From: Acidimicrobiia bacterium | GTDB lineage: Bacteria; Actinomycetota; Acidimicrobiia; Spongiisociales; UBA11373 | Assembly (NCBI GenBank): GCA_040878325.1 | Contig: JBBDMM010000001.1 | Location: forward strand, 113,701 to 177,700 | Length of the DNA stretch: 64,000 nt | Direction of reading: 5' to 3' | In this document: piece by piece, positions 43,013 through 53,782 of the stretch | Layout of the letters: each line of letters opens with the position of its first letter | Numbering within the stretch: the first letter of the stretch is position 1 | Position numbers and translations under genes: made by a program | Notes under the pieces: model-generated | The model's input: the letters and a program-made list of their open reading frames with translations, nothing else | What the model was told of the DNA's origin: nothing | Databases searched by the model: none

Positions 43013-44644
43013 CTAAACCTCCAGGACTACTGGTATCACCACCGGCTTCTTCTGGGTTTCGTTGCTGATTACCCGGTTGACGGCGCCGCGGGCATGGCGT
43101 TCGACTTGTTCTGCATCGACCGGCACTTCGATCGAGCCGAGAACGTCGACCACGGCCTTGGCCGCCTTGGCGAACACGGCCTCGGGATCGTCCATGAAGC
43201 CGTGGCTGTCGAGGTCGGGGCCCTGGATGATCTCTCCGGTGGACACGTCGACGGCGAGCGTGACCACCACCACCCCATCCTCGGACAGGTGCCTGCGGTC
43301 ACGGATGATCCCGTGCACCGAGCCGGCCACCTCGAGGCCGTCGACATACACATGCGAGGCAGAGATCGCCCCCTTCTCCATCCGGGCCTTGCCCTTGTCG
43401 AGGACGATGGCGTCGCCGTCGGCGCAAAGGAACACCTCCGGAACCTTCATCTCCTCGGCTAGCTCGGCGTGGGCCTTCAAGTGGCGATATTCGCCGTGGA
43501 TCGGTACCAGCGCTTGGGGCCTGACGACGTTGATGAAGGTCTTCAACTCGTCCCGGGCCGCATGTCCCGACACGTGGACCTCGGAGTTGTTGCCGTGGAA
43601 CACCCGGGCGCCACGGCGCAACAGGCCGTTGATCACCCGCGACACTTTCATCTCGTTGCCGGGGATCGGCCGGGCCGAGATCAGGACGGTGTCGCCCTCG
43701 GTGATCTTCACCCAACGGTGCTCCCCCGCCGCCATCAATGAGAGCGCCGAGAACGGCTCGCCCTGGCTGCCGGTCGACACGAGCGCGGTCTTCTCCGGGG
43801 GAAGGCGCAACAGCTCCTCGATCGGGAGCACCGCGTCAGGAGGGACGTCGATCAACCCGAGCGACTCGGCGATGGGGACGTTGCGCACCATCGACCGTCC
43901 CATCAGTCCGACGAACCGACCCGCGTCGACCGCGGCGTTCACTATCTGTTGCACCCGATGAATGTGGCTGGCGAAGCACGCCGCGATCAACCGGCCCTTG
44001 GTCTCCACCACGATCTCATAGAGCGGCTGGGCGAGGCTCGACTCGGAGGGGACGAACCCGGGCACCTCGGCGTTGGTGCTGTCGGATAGCAGCAACCTCA
44101 CTCCCTGGCGGCCGAGGTCGGCGAATTGGGGCAGGTCGGTGGGCACGCTGTCGATGGGGGTCGGATCCAGCTTGAAGTCGCCGCTGTGCACCACGATCCC
44201 CTCGGGCGTGTCGAAGGCGATCCCGGCACCCTGGGGAATGGAGTGCGACACCGGGATCAGCATGAAGCGGAAGGGCTTGTGGTCGATCCACTCGCCGGTG
44301 GCGACGGCACGCATGTCGGCATCGATACCGGCTTCGTCGATGCGCGACCGGGCGAATGCCACCGCCAGCGGGGTGCCATAGACGGGCACGTTCACCTCGC
44401 GCAGGAGGTAGAAGAGGGCCCCGACATGGTCCTCGTGTCCGTGGGTGAGGACCACGCACTCGAGGTCGTCAGCCCGTGCCACGATCGGAGAGAGGTCGGG
44501 TAGCACCAGATCCACCCCGAGCATGTGCTCGTCCGGGAACATGAGCCCGCAGTCGATCAGCGCCAGTTTCCCGTCGATCTCGAGAACCGCGCAGTTGCGA
44601 CCAATGTTGCCCAGCCCACCGAGAAACGAGACGCGGACGCTCAT
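43013..44644 (-). CDS. rnj: Ribonuclease J
   Basis: Metallo-beta-lactamase/beta-CASP ribonuclease with 5'-exonuclease activity on RNA. 543 residues from the ATG at 44644, overlapping the dapA stop (ATGA). Zinc-site motif LTHGHEDHVGAL near residue 73, HSIPQGAGIAFDTPEGIVVHSGDFK, DSTNAEVPG, beta-CASP motif ACFASHIHRVQQI, SGHAARDELKTFI, VPIHGEYRHL. A C-terminal dimer domain follows. With RNase Y also present, this organism has both decay systems. Confidence 0.96.
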   Translation of the reverse strand: MSVRVSFLGGLGNIGRNCAVLEIDGKLALIDCGLMFPDEHMLGVDLVLPDLSPIVARADDLECVVLTHGHEDHVGALFYLLREVNVPVYGTPLAVAFARSRIDEAGIDADMRAVATGEWIDHKPFRFMLIPVSHSIPQGAGIAFDTPEGIVVHSGDFKLDPTPIDSVPTDLPQFADLGRQGVRLLLSDSTNAEVPGFVPSESSLAQPLYEIVVETKGRLIAACFASHIHRVQQIVNAAVDAGRFVGLMGRSMVRNVPIAESLGLIDVPPDAVLPIEELLRLPPEKTALVSTGSQGEPFSALSLMAAGEHRWVKITEGDTVLISARPIPGNEMKVSRVINGLLRRGARVFHGNNSEVHVSGHAARDELKTFINVVRPQALVPIHGEYRHLKAHAELAEEMKVPEVFLCADGDAIVLDKGKARMEKGAISASHVYVDGLEVAGSVHGIIRDRRHLSEDGVVVVTLAVDVSTGEIIQGPDLDSHGFMDDPEAVFAKAAKAVVDVLGSIEVPVDAEQVERHARGAVNRVISNETQKKPVVIPVVLEV

Positions 44645-45531
44645 GTGTCGCGGGCGCCCGCCAGCGCCTCCTTGATGCGGTCCACCGTGTCGGATGCCGC
44701 CGCCACCAGGGGCAGGCGGGGCCGACCCACCGGACGCCACAACGCGTCCATTGCCGCCTTCACCGGGATCGGGTTGGGCTCGACGAACAGCGAGGTGAAC
44801 AGCGGCGTCAGAGCGAGGTGCAGGCGACGGGCCTCGGCGAAGTCGCCCTCGGCTGCTGCAGCCACCATCGCGGCGATTTGGTCGCCGGCGAGGTGCGCTG
44901 CCACCGACACGATCCCCACCGCCCCCACCGCCATCATCGGCAAGGTGAGGATGTCGTCCCCGGAGTAGATCGCGAAGTCGTCGGGGCAGGCACGCCGGGT
45001 GCTGGTAGTGAAGGCCAAGTCGCCCACCGCATCCTTCACGGCAACGATCCGCTCGTGCGCCGCCAGGCGGGCCAGCGTGTCGACTTCGATCAAGCGGGCG
45101 GTACGGGACGGGATGTTGTAGAGCAGGACGGGCACTGTCGAGGCGTCGGCGATCGCGGTGAAGTGCTCGAAGAGGCCCTGCTGGGGCGGGCGGGAGTAGT
45201 AGGGCGTCACCGCCATGACTCCCGAACAGCCCAACTCGCAGGCCAATCTCGTCAGGTGGACCGACTCGGCGGTGTCGTACGAGCCGGTGCCGGCCAGCAC
45301 CGCAGCACGGTTACCCACCGCTTCGACGACCGTGCGGAACAGCGAGAGCTTCTCGTCCTCCGAAAGGGTGGGCGACTCGCCGGTGGTGCCCGCCACCACG
45401 ACGCCGTCGGACCCGGTCTCCACCAGATGGACCGCCAGCTCCCAAACCGCCCCGTAGTCGACCGCCCCCTCAGAGTCGAAGGGCGTGATCATTGCAGTCA
45501 GCACGCGGCCGAATGGTGGGGTCAGGGACAT
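44641..45531 (-). CDS. dapA: 4-hydroxy-tetrahydrodipicolinate synthase
   Basis: Condenses pyruvate with aspartate semialdehyde, the first step of the diaminopimelate/lysine branch. 296 residues from the ATG at 45531, preceded by AGGAG. Substrate loop GTTGESPTL, Tyr in YNIPSRTARL, Schiff-base Lys in IVAVKDA near residue 162, and GDDILTLPMMAVGAVGIVSV. Co-transcribed with rnj. The dapB gene is 2 kb away on the same strand, separated by the divergent cnoX gene. Confidence 0.96.
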   Translation of the reverse strand: MSLTPPFGRVLTAMITPFDSEGAVDYGAVWELAVHLVETGSDGVVVAGTTGESPTLSEDEKLSLFRTVVEAVGNRAAVLAGTGSYDTAESVHLTRLACELGCSGVMAVTPYYSRPPQQGLFEHFTAIADASTVPVLLYNIPSRTARLIEVDTLARLAAHERIVAVKDAVGDLAFTTSTRRACPDDFAIYSGDDILTLPMMAVGAVGIVSVAAHLAGDQIAAMVAAAAEGDFAEARRLHLALTPLFTSLFVEPNPIPVKAAMDALWRPVGRPRLPLVAAASDTVDRIKEALAGARDT

Positions 45532-45561
45532 CAAGATCTCCTGTGTGTCTGGTAGGACGGT

Positions 45562-45667
45562 AGTCGCGAGTCTCCAGTCGCCAGTCCCCAGTCCCCAGCA
45601 AGAACGAAGTGGGCGCGCCGATTCGGATCGGGTCTGCCTGGTGACTGGCGACTGGTGACTGGAGACT
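45562..45667. repeat. Heptamer element with inverted AGTCNCC arms (39-base spacer)
   Basis: Left arm 45562-45598: AGTCGCG, AGTCTCC, AGTCGCC, AGTCCCC, AGTCCCC, AG. Right arm 45638-45667: CTGGTGACTGGCGACTGG, TGACTGGAGACT, units GGNGACT. The arms pair over about 30 bases with mismatches mostly at the fifth base of the unit. It lies in the divergent gap between dapA and cnoX. Confidence 0.85.
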
Positions 45668-45713
45668 CACCTATCCTCGGAATCCCAACGGCGCGCGATC
45701 CGTTGTAACGCAC

Positions 45714-46547
45714 ATGGACCATGTCAAGGACATCGATCAGCAGGACTTTGGGCGCGAGGTGCTGCAGCGCAGCGAGGAAGTGCCGGTCGTCGTCGACTTC
45801 TGGGCCGAGTGGTGCGGGCCGTGCAAGACGCTCGGGCCGACGCTCGAGAAGGTGGCCGAGGCCCATAGGGGTGCCTTCGAGCTGGTGAAGATCGATGTCG
45901 ACGCCAACCAGGCGCTCGCCGCTCAGTTCGGCATCAAGTCGATTCCCACCGTCATGGCCTTCAAGAACGGCAAGCCCGTCGGCCAGTTCATGGGGGCAAT
46001 CCCTGAGACCCAGGTGCGCCAATGGGTCGACACGCTCCTCCCCACCGAAGAGGACCGCATGGTCGACCGGGCCAGAGACCTGGTACTCGACGGCGACGAG
46101 ACCGCGGCCGAGACCATCCTCCGCGACGTGGTCGCGCGGGTCCCCGGCCATGAGGAGGGCGCCACCGCCCTGGCCTCGATGCTGATCGCCCGCGGCGACA
46201 CCGAAGAAGCCCTGATCGTTCTCGGGCGGCTCCCCCGAACCGCCGAGGTGGAACGCCTCGAGGCCGCCGCCCGGGTGACCGCAGCGCAAGAGATCGACCT
46301 CACCGCCATCGAACGTCGCCTCGCCGCCGACCCCGACGACCAGTCCGCTCTGCTCGAACTGGGTCAGGCCCTGGCGGCCCGCGGCGAGTACGAACCGGCT
46401 CTCGACCGCCTCCTCGAAGTCGTCAAGGCAGGCGGCGACCTACGCGATCCCGCCCGCCAGGCGATGGTGGACGTCTTCGGAATCCTGGGGGCGGATCATC
46501 CGGTAGCGGTCTCGTATCGGAGAGCGCTGGCGAACGCGCTGTTCTGA
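45714..46547 (+). CDS. cnoX: Thioredoxin-TPR co-chaperone, CnoX/YbbN type
   Basis: 277 residues. N-terminal thioredoxin domain with the active site FWAEWCGPCKTLGP near residue 32, FGIKSIPTVMAFKNGKPV. A C-terminal TPR-like helical domain (ARDLVLDGDETAAETILRDVVARVPGHEEGATALA; ERRLAADPDDQSALLELGQALAARGEYEPALDRLLEVV) matches CnoX/YbbN. These proteins guard unfolded clients under oxidative stress and hand them to chaperones. Flanked on both sides by AGTCNCC heptamer elements; the 3' one starts 3 bases after the stop. Confidence 0.9.
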   Translation: MDHVKDIDQQDFGREVLQRSEEVPVVVDFWAEWCGPCKTLGPTLEKVAEAHRGAFELVKIDVDANQALAAQFGIKSIPTVMAFKNGKPVGQFMGAIPETQVRQWVDTLLPTEEDRMVDRARDLVLDGDETAAETILRDVVARVPGHEEGATALASMLIARGDTEEALIVLGRLPRTAEVERLEAAARVTAAQEIDLTAIERRLAADPDDQSALLELGQALAARGEYEPALDRLLEVVKAGGDLRDPARQAMVDVFGILGADHPVAVSYRRALANALF

Positions 46548-46549
46548 AG

Positions 46550-46678
46550 AGTCTCCAGTCGCCAGTCTCCAGTCCCCAGTCAAACAAGACATCGCCATCG
46601 CTCAAAGACGGGAGGAGATCGCGTTCGCGTGGTCGAGCGCTTCTTGCTGGAGACTGGAGACTGGAGACTGGGGACTGG
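46550..46678. repeat. Heptamer element with inverted AGTCNCC arms (66-base spacer)
   Basis: Left arm 46550-46580: AGTCTCC, AGTCGCC, AGTCTCC, AGTCCCC, AGT. Right arm 46647-46678: GGAGACT three times, then GGGGACT, GG. It fills the gap between convergent cnoX and dapB, 2-3 bases from each stop codon, and could act as a bidirectional terminator. Confidence 0.85.
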
Positions 46679-46680
46679 CC

Positions 46681-47442
46681 TCAAATCCCCAACAACCCCT
46701 CCAAACCCACCGTCACTGGATCGGGTAGTCCGGCCACCGATCGGATGGCGAGCAGGACTCCTGGCATGAATGATGCCCGGTCGGTGGTGTCGTGGCGGAT
46801 GGTCAGGGTTTCGCCGGGGGAGCCGAACAGCACCTCTTGATGGGCAAGCATCCCCGGCAGGCGAATCGAGTGGATGCGGGGGCCGGCCGCCGCACCGCGC
46901 GCACCGGGAAGCAGCTCCTCCGATTCGACCGTGCGCTCCTGACGGCCCCCGGCTTCGGTGATCCGCGCTGCGGTGGTGATGGCCGTCCCCGAGGGGGCAT
47001 CCGCTTTCTTGTCGTGATGCAGTTCGACGATCTCCGAAGCGGAAAAGTGCGGGGCGGCGAGTTCGGCGAACCGCATCATCAGGATCGCCCCGATGGAGAA
47101 GTTGGGAACCACCAGGCAATTGGGCGGCCCGCCCCCCCACTGTTCCCTGAGGGCTGCGATCCGGGCCGCGTCGAATCCGGAGGTGCCCACCACCGCGTGG
47201 ACTCCGAGATCGCGCCACGCTGCCAGGTTGGGCATCACCACGTCAGGCATCGTGAACTCGACGACCACCTCGGCCTCGCCGACGACGACGGGATCCGATG
47301 CGACGACGACCCCGGAGATGGTCTCGCCGGCGTGGGAAGGATCGAACGCCGCCACCAGTTCGAGGTCGGGCTCCCCAGCAACCGTCTCGATGACGAGGCG
47401 GCCCATCCGGCCGCCCGCCCCGGATACGGCGACGCGTGTCAT
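46681..47442 (-). CDS. dapB: 4-hydroxy-tetrahydrodipicolinate reductase
   Basis: NAD(P)H-dependent second step after DapA. 253 residues. N-terminal Rossmann GAGGRMGRLV, VVEFTMPD, GTSGF, catalytic block ELHHDKKADAPSGTA near residue 139, and the C-terminal HDTTDRASFMPGVLLAIR. Start overlaps the M16 protease stop by 4 bases (ATGA). Confidence 0.97.
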   Translation of the reverse strand: MTRVAVSGAGGRMGRLVIETVAGEPDLELVAAFDPSHAGETISGVVVASDPVVVGEAEVVVEFTMPDVVMPNLAAWRDLGVHAVVGTSGFDAARIAALREQWGGGPPNCLVVPNFSIGAILMMRFAELAAPHFSASEIVELHHDKKADAPSGTAITTAARITEAGGRQERTVESEELLPGARGAAAGPRIHSIRLPGMLAHQEVLFGSPGETLTIRHDTTDRASFMPGVLLAIRSVAGLPDPVTVGLEGLLGI

Positions 47443-48689
47443 GCCACGTACGTTTCCAGGTCGGCGGCGTCGAAGGGGCCGACGGCGCCGATGACGTACG
47501 GGCCTGAATAGACCTCTTTGGCGACCGCGTGGACATCCTCGAGGCTCACCGCGTCGATGCTGGCCACGGTCTCGTCGAGGGAGAGGTGGGGAACACCGGT
47601 CAGCTCATGCCGGCCCAACCGCACCATCCGGCTGTTGGTGTCCTCCATCGACAGGGCAAGGGATCCCTTCATGTTGCCTTTGGCGCGGTCCAGTTCCTCG
47701 GGCGTGATCCCCCACTCGATCAGTTGGCCGAGTTCCGCCCGGATCAGTTCGAGTACCTGCTGGGTCTGGGTCGGAGTAGTGCCCACGTAGACGCCAAAGG
47801 CACCGGAGTCGGCGTACGGCATCCGGAAGGCGTACACCGCGTAGGCCAGACCGCGCTCTTCCCGGATCTCCCGGAACAGGCGGCTCGACATGCCGCCGCC
47901 GAGGACATGGTTGAGGATCCCGAAGGCGAATCGGCGGTCGTCGCCGCGGGTGAGCGCCTCGCCCCCGATGACCAGGTGGGCCTGCTCGGTGTCGCGGCGC
48001 ACCACTTCAACGTTCGACCTCATCGTCGGAGGCTCCAGGTCGCGTCCGGGCACGGTGCCGTCCCAGGTGCCGAACCGATCGGCGGCCATCTTGACCACCT
48101 CGTCGTGGTCGATGTGCCCGGCGGCGGCGATCACCACCGTGGAAGGGTGATAGCGCCGTGACCAATACTCCGAGATGACTTCTCGACCCATTGCGTTGAT
48201 CGACTCTCGGGTGCCCAGCACCGGCTTCGCCAGAACGTGCTGGTCCCACAGCGCCTGCGCGAACTGATCGTGGGCGACGTCGGACGGGTCGTCCTCGTTC
48301 ATGTTGATCTCTTCGAGGACCACGTTCGACTCGGAGGCGATGTCGTCCGCACGGAAGGACGGGCGCTGAAGCATCTCGGAGAGCAGACCGAGACCCATGG
48401 AGACATCCTCGTCGCGCAACTGCGCCCAATAACAGGTGTACTCCTTCGAGGTGAAGGCATTGGAGCGAGCGCCGACCGAATCAAAAGCCTCGGCGATCTC
48501 GCGGGCACCCAGTAGTTCGGTCCCCTTGAAGAGCAAGTGCTCGAGAAAGTGCGAGCAACCGGCCTCAGCACCGATCTCGTCACGGCTCCCCGTATCCACC
48601 CAACACCCCACAGCCACCGACCGCACCGAAGGCATGGTCTCGGTGATCACACGCAAACCATTGGGAAGAACGGTGAGGAGGTGGTCCAT
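47439..48689 (-). CDS. M16-family zinc peptidase
   Basis: 416 residues. Inverted zinc motif HFLEHLLFKGT (HxxEH) near residue 47, with the third ligand Glu region ESNVVLEEINMNEDDPSDVAHD. The second half is the inactive lobe with the conserved RGLAYAVYAF block. It is of the one-chain-dimer type found next to dapB and pnp in many Gram-positives (PepR/YmxG-like). Substrate unknown. Upstream, a heptamer array starts 28 bases before the ATG. Confidence 0.93.
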   Translation of the reverse strand: MDHLLTVLPNGLRVITETMPSVRSVAVGCWVDTGSRDEIGAEAGCSHFLEHLLFKGTELLGAREIAEAFDSVGARSNAFTSKEYTCYWAQLRDEDVSMGLGLLSEMLQRPSFRADDIASESNVVLEEINMNEDDPSDVAHDQFAQALWDQHVLAKPVLGTRESINAMGREVISEYWSRRYHPSTVVIAAAGHIDHDEVVKMAADRFGTWDGTVPGRDLEPPTMRSNVEVVRRDTEQAHLVIGGEALTRGDDRRFAFGILNHVLGGGMSSRLFREIREERGLAYAVYAFRMPYADSGAFGVYVGTTPTQTQQVLELIRAELGQLIEWGITPEELDRAKGNMKGSLALSMEDTNSRMVRLGRHELTGVPHLSLDETVASIDAVSLEDVHAVAKEVYSGPYVIGAVGPFDAADLETYVA

Positions 48690-48716
48690 GGCTGGACGAT
48701 GGTACCCATCGTCCAG

Positions 48717-49184
48717 AGTCTCCAGTCTCCAGTTCCGCTCATCAGCTGCTGGCTGATGTCCTCAAGAGAGTCCGCTGGAGGCTTGTCAGCATGGCTCGCA
48801 GCTCCGACAATTCCTGGCTCATAGCCTCGAAATCCGAATCTGCCAGATATCCAAGATCTCGACCCAGGAGGAGCTGGTATTCGGCTTCGTTGCATGACGC
48901 CGAGGCGTACCCGATGAACCGGGAATAGTCGGCACGCGTCATCCGCCCCGAACCTTCGGCGATATTCATCGGAATCGACGACACCGACCGGCGCGTCTGC
49001 GACACGAGTCCGAACCGCTCGTCGGGTGGATACGCCCCGGTGACCAAGTATGAGCGAAGTGTCAGGGCGTGCGACCGCTCCCAGACTTTGAGCTGCCGGT
49101 AGTCACGCATGCCTGTTTCATGTCACAACCCGCGGGCCAGGTCAAGGGGTCTGACTGGAGACTGGAGACTGGTGACTGGAGACT
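48717..49184 (-). mobile_element. Four-helix-bundle gene enclosed by inverted heptamer arrays
   Basis: Left array 48717-48737: AGTCTCC, AGTCTCC, AGTTCCG, ending 4 bases before the stop codon of the enclosed gene. Right array 49153-49184: GA, CT, then GGAGACT, GGAGACT, GGTGACT, GGAGACT, 43 bases upstream of its start codon and 6 bases from the livF stop. Arms have the same units and orientation as the non-coding elements at 45562 and 46550. The only content is the S23-family gene. I call it a mobile element by analogy with 23S rRNA intervening sequences, which also place such a gene between inverted repeats. No target duplication was identified. Confidence 0.55.
48742..49110 (-). CDS. Four-helix-bundle protein, S23 / 23S rRNA-intervening-sequence family (Avd-like)
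   Basis: 122 residues. The family hallmarks are plain: YRQLKVWERSHALTLRSYLV, PPDERFGLVSQTRRSVSSIP, NIAEGSGRMTRADYSRFIGYA, SASCNEAEYQLLLGRDLGYL. The family (TIGR02436) was first described in intervening sequences inside 23S rRNA genes of Leptospira and others, and includes the Avd accessory protein of diversity-generating retroelements; members form basic oligomers that bind nucleic acid. No reverse transcriptase or rRNA gene is in the window. Several codons near the start (AAA, CTT, TCA, TTG) are less GC-rich than in neighbours, consistent with transfer. Confidence 0.92.
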   Translation of the reverse strand: MRDYRQLKVWERSHALTLRSYLVTGAYPPDERFGLVSQTRRSVSSIPMNIAEGSGRMTRADYSRFIGYASASCNEAEYQLLLGRDLGYLADSDFEAMSQELSELRAMLTSLQRTLLRTSASS

Positions 49185-49190
49185 TCCTGC

Positions 49191-50694
<1,504 letters not shown>

Positions 50695-50695
<1 letters not shown>

Positions 50696-52632
50696 CAGGA
50701 CCCGTCCTCGTCGTGCTCGCCTGCTGCCGCGGCGCGCAACCAGACATCCTGCAAGGCCTCATCCTGGTGCAACTCACGGGCGCGCCGCCGGCTGGGCAAG
50801 AGCCCCTCAGGACGCTTGAGCATCATCAAGATCAGCAGAGCGCCGTAGATGAGGAGTTTGAAGCCCTCGAACTCGCGCAGCAGGCCGGGTGAGTTGCGTC
50901 CCCCCAGCACTCCGATCATCACCAACGCGCCGACCGCAACACCAGGGATGTTGCCCATGCCGCCGACGATGATGACCACCAGGACGGTGATCGACACGAT
51001 CAGGGAGAACGACGCAGGGAAGATCGTCCCGAATTTGACTGCGAACACTGCGCCGCTGAAGGAGGCGATGATCGCTCCGATTACGAACGCTTGCAGCTTG
51101 GCCCGGACGATGTTGACGCCCATCGTCTCGGCAACCTGCTCGTCCTCGCGCATGGCCATCCACGACCGCCCGATGCGAGAGTCCTGGAGCCGCCACGAGA
51201 TGTAGGCCGCGATGAGAACGAAGAAGAACACCGCATAGAAGATCATCTGTTGATCGGTGCCCTTGATCTCGGTGAACCCGAGGGGGATCGATGGGATCCG
51301 TGAGATGCCCTGCGCGCCGCCGGTGGTGCCGCTGAGCCAGTCGGAGAGGAAGAGGATTCGGGCGATCTCTCCGAATCCCAGGGTGACGATTGCCAGGTAG
51401 TCGCCCCGCATGCGGATGACCGGTGTGCCCACGATGATGCCGGCGATGGCGGCGGCGACGATCACAAAGGGCATCGCCTCCCAGAAGTTGAGGGGCGTGG
51501 CGATGAAGCCCCAATCGAAGGAGACCTTCGACAATGGAGATGTGAGGATCGCGGTCGTGTAGGCGCCGACCGCGAAGAACGCCACATATCCCAGGTCGAG
51601 CAGGCCGGCATAGCCGATCACGATGTTCAACCCGAGGCCCATCAGCAAGAAGATCCCTGTCGTCGCCAACAACTCGTTGACGACGCTGCCGAGGAGCATC
51701 GGGAGGAAGATGCCAAGGCCGAGGAACACCGCGACGCCCCCGAACAGCCAGCGCTGGCGCTCCTCTGGGTCCATCGCGGCGATTCGCGCTCGAGCCCGCT
51801 TGCGGGGCCGTTCGGTGACCACCACCAGGACAAAAGCCAGCACGAAGATCACCGCCGCCGCCGGGGTGGTCAACGCCCGGCCACCCACCCTGCTCTCGTA
51901 CAGGAAGTCGATCAGGAAGGTCATGCTCAGGCCGACGCTCTCGAGGTTGATGGCGGAATAGATACCGAGCGCCACCGCAGCGAGCAGCCCGAAAACGAGC
52001 GCCGGACCCCGCTGCAGGAACCGCCCCAGTACCAAAGCGGCGACGGAGGGGATCGCCAGCCCGACGATGAAACCCAGGTGGAGCTCACGGAGGATCTGGC
52101 TGATCACCACCTCGAGGAACCCCACGATCAACACCCACAGGAACGCGCCGATCAAGGCGCGCCGCATCAGCGGGGAGGCCAGCGACAGCAGGGCGCCGAC
52201 CGCTCCACCCACCAACCCACCGACGATGGCCAGGGTGATCCCCGACCCCATCCCGCCGCCGAAGTTGAGCAGTTCGATCAGCCGGGGCGAGATGTTGCTG
52301 AGAACCTCGCGCACCACGAAGGTGTTGATCCAGACCACGTAGATGGCGCCGACCAGGCCACCGACCAAACCGGCGGCGGCCCCGGAGAGAATCCGTTCTG
52401 CCGCTCTCGCCTCACGATCGACGGCGGCCGCCTTCGCTCCCCGGTACCCGGTCCACACCGCGATGCTCATCAGCACCGTGTATCCGAGGCTCAGGATCGG
52501 GTCGATGACGTTCTTTGTCGAGAAAGTCTCGACCATGCCGATGGTCGAGACAAACACGAAACCGAGCCCACCGAGAAGGCCCGCCCGCAGCACTTTGCGC
52601 CGGTCGACCGGGGGCGCTTCGGAGACAGCCAT
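50695..52632 (-). CDS. livM: Branched-chain amino acid ABC transporter permease LivM with long N-terminal membrane extension
   Basis: 645 residues, about 300 more than the minimal LivM. The C-terminal half (~310-600) is the standard permease: GLGLNIVIGYAGLLDLGYVAFFAVGAYTTAIL, VIRMRGDYLAIVTLGFGEIARI, SRIGRSWMAMREDEQVAETMGVN, GGMGNIPGVAVGA. The N-terminal half has about eight predicted membrane helices with Gly-rich segments (AAAGLVGGLVGAIYVVW, GGLVGGAVGALLSLASPLMRR) and is not recognised. Overlaps livH and livG by one base each. Confidence 0.92.
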
Positions 52633-53717
52633 CAGCCGCGCTCCTCTACTGCGAGCCGTTCACCGAGAAGGCCGGTCGGGCGGAAAATGAGGATGAGCAC
52701 GAGGGCGCTGAAAGCCACCACATCCTTCAACTGGCTCACCGAGGGGATGTCCCAGCCGTCGAGGACCAGCAGCGGCCCCAAGGATTCGAACAGGCCGAGG
52801 GCGAGCCCGCCGACATACGCCCCGGCCATGTTGCCGATGCCGCCGAGCACCGCGGCGGTGAAGGCCTTGATCCCCGGCAGGAATCCGGTGAGGAAGTAGA
52901 CCTGGCGGAACAAGAGTGCCCACAGGACACCGGCGACGCCCGCCATCGCCCCGCCCACGGCGAAAGTGAGGGCGATCACCCGATCGACATTGACCCCCAT
53001 CAGTGCGGCGATCTCACGGTCTTCGGCGATCGCCCGCATCGCCCGGCCCATCCGGGTCCGGGTTACATAGGTGTAGAGGCCGGCCATCGCCACCGCAGCC
53101 ACGATGATCACTACCAACTGCGTCTTGAGGATTTCGATGCCGAGTAGGGAAATCCGCCCCTGCATCACCGTGGGCAGGACGGGATAGCTCTTGAAACTCT
53201 CGCCGAACAGCCCGCGGAAGGTGTACTGGACGAAGAAGGACATCCCGATCGAAGTGATCAGCGGGATGAGACGCGGGGCGCCGCGAAGCGGCCGGTAGGC
53301 GAGCCGCTCGATCAGCACCGCCACCAGCATCGAGGTGGCCATCGAGACCAGGATGGTGACACCGAGGCCAACGATTGGCTGGCTGTCCCAGACCCCGGCG
53401 TCGGCCAGCGCATTGGCGGCGAAGAATCCGGTCACCGCCCCGCTCATGAACACCTCGCCGTGGGCGAAGTTGATGAACCCGAGCACGCCGTACACCATCG
53501 AGTATCCGAGGGCGATCAGGCCGTACATCGACCCCTGGGCGAGCCCGGTGACAACCAGCTCCCGCCACGCTTGCGCGGTGAGCCCCTCACCGTCGACCGC
53601 CTTCGAAACGGTCCCCAGCACACCCACGACGATGAAGACGAGCGCGCCGATGCGGATCGCCCACAGGAACGTGTCGACCCAACTGAAACGGAAGCTTCGG
53701 GGCTTGAGCAGTTGCAT
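52632..53717 (-). CDS. livH: Branched-chain amino acid ABC transporter permease LivH
   Basis: 361 residues from the ATG at 53717. Earlier in-frame starts would place the coding region through the inter-gene hairpin, so the ATG is preferred. Family motifs: GLAQGSMYGLIALGYSMVYGVLGFINFAHGEVFM, RMGRAMRAIAEDREIAALMGVNVDRVIALTF, GFLPGIKAFTAAVLGGIGNMAGAYVGG. An N-terminal amphipathic region and first helix precede the core. Confidence 0.94.
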   Translation of the reverse strand: MQLLKPRSFRFSWVDTFLWAIRIGALVFIVVGVLGTVSKAVDGEGLTAQAWRELVVTGLAQGSMYGLIALGYSMVYGVLGFINFAHGEVFMSGAVTGFFAANALADAGVWDSQPIVGLGVTILVSMATSMLVAVLIERLAYRPLRGAPRLIPLITSIGMSFFVQYTFRGLFGESFKSYPVLPTVMQGRISLLGIEILKTQLVVIIVAAVAMAGLYTYVTRTRMGRAMRAIAEDREIAALMGVNVDRVIALTFAVGGAMAGVAGVLWALLFRQVYFLTGFLPGIKAFTAAVLGGIGNMAGAYVGGLALGLFESLGPLLVLDGWDIPSVSQLKDVVAFSALVLILIFRPTGLLGERLAVEERG

Positions 53718-53733
53718 CGGATCTGGGTGAGCA

Positions 53734-53763
53734 GAGACCCGGCACCCGAGGGTGCCGGGTCTC
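53734..53763 (-). terminator. Strong hairpin between livK and livH
   Basis: A perfect 14-bp stem (GAGACCCGGCACCC / GGGTGCCGGGTCTC) with a 2-base loop in the sequence, so 13 bp with a 4-base loop in practice. No T-run. It probably causes partial termination or protects the livK mRNA 3' end, giving more binding protein than permease. Confidence 0.65.
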
Positions 53764-53782
53764 CACCCGGTCAATCAGCCGA

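Noticed and set aside
48742..49110. A 23S rRNA intervening sequence in the strict sense
   Set aside because: The protein family matches, but no rRNA sequence flanks it; the neighbours are livF and an M16 protease gene.
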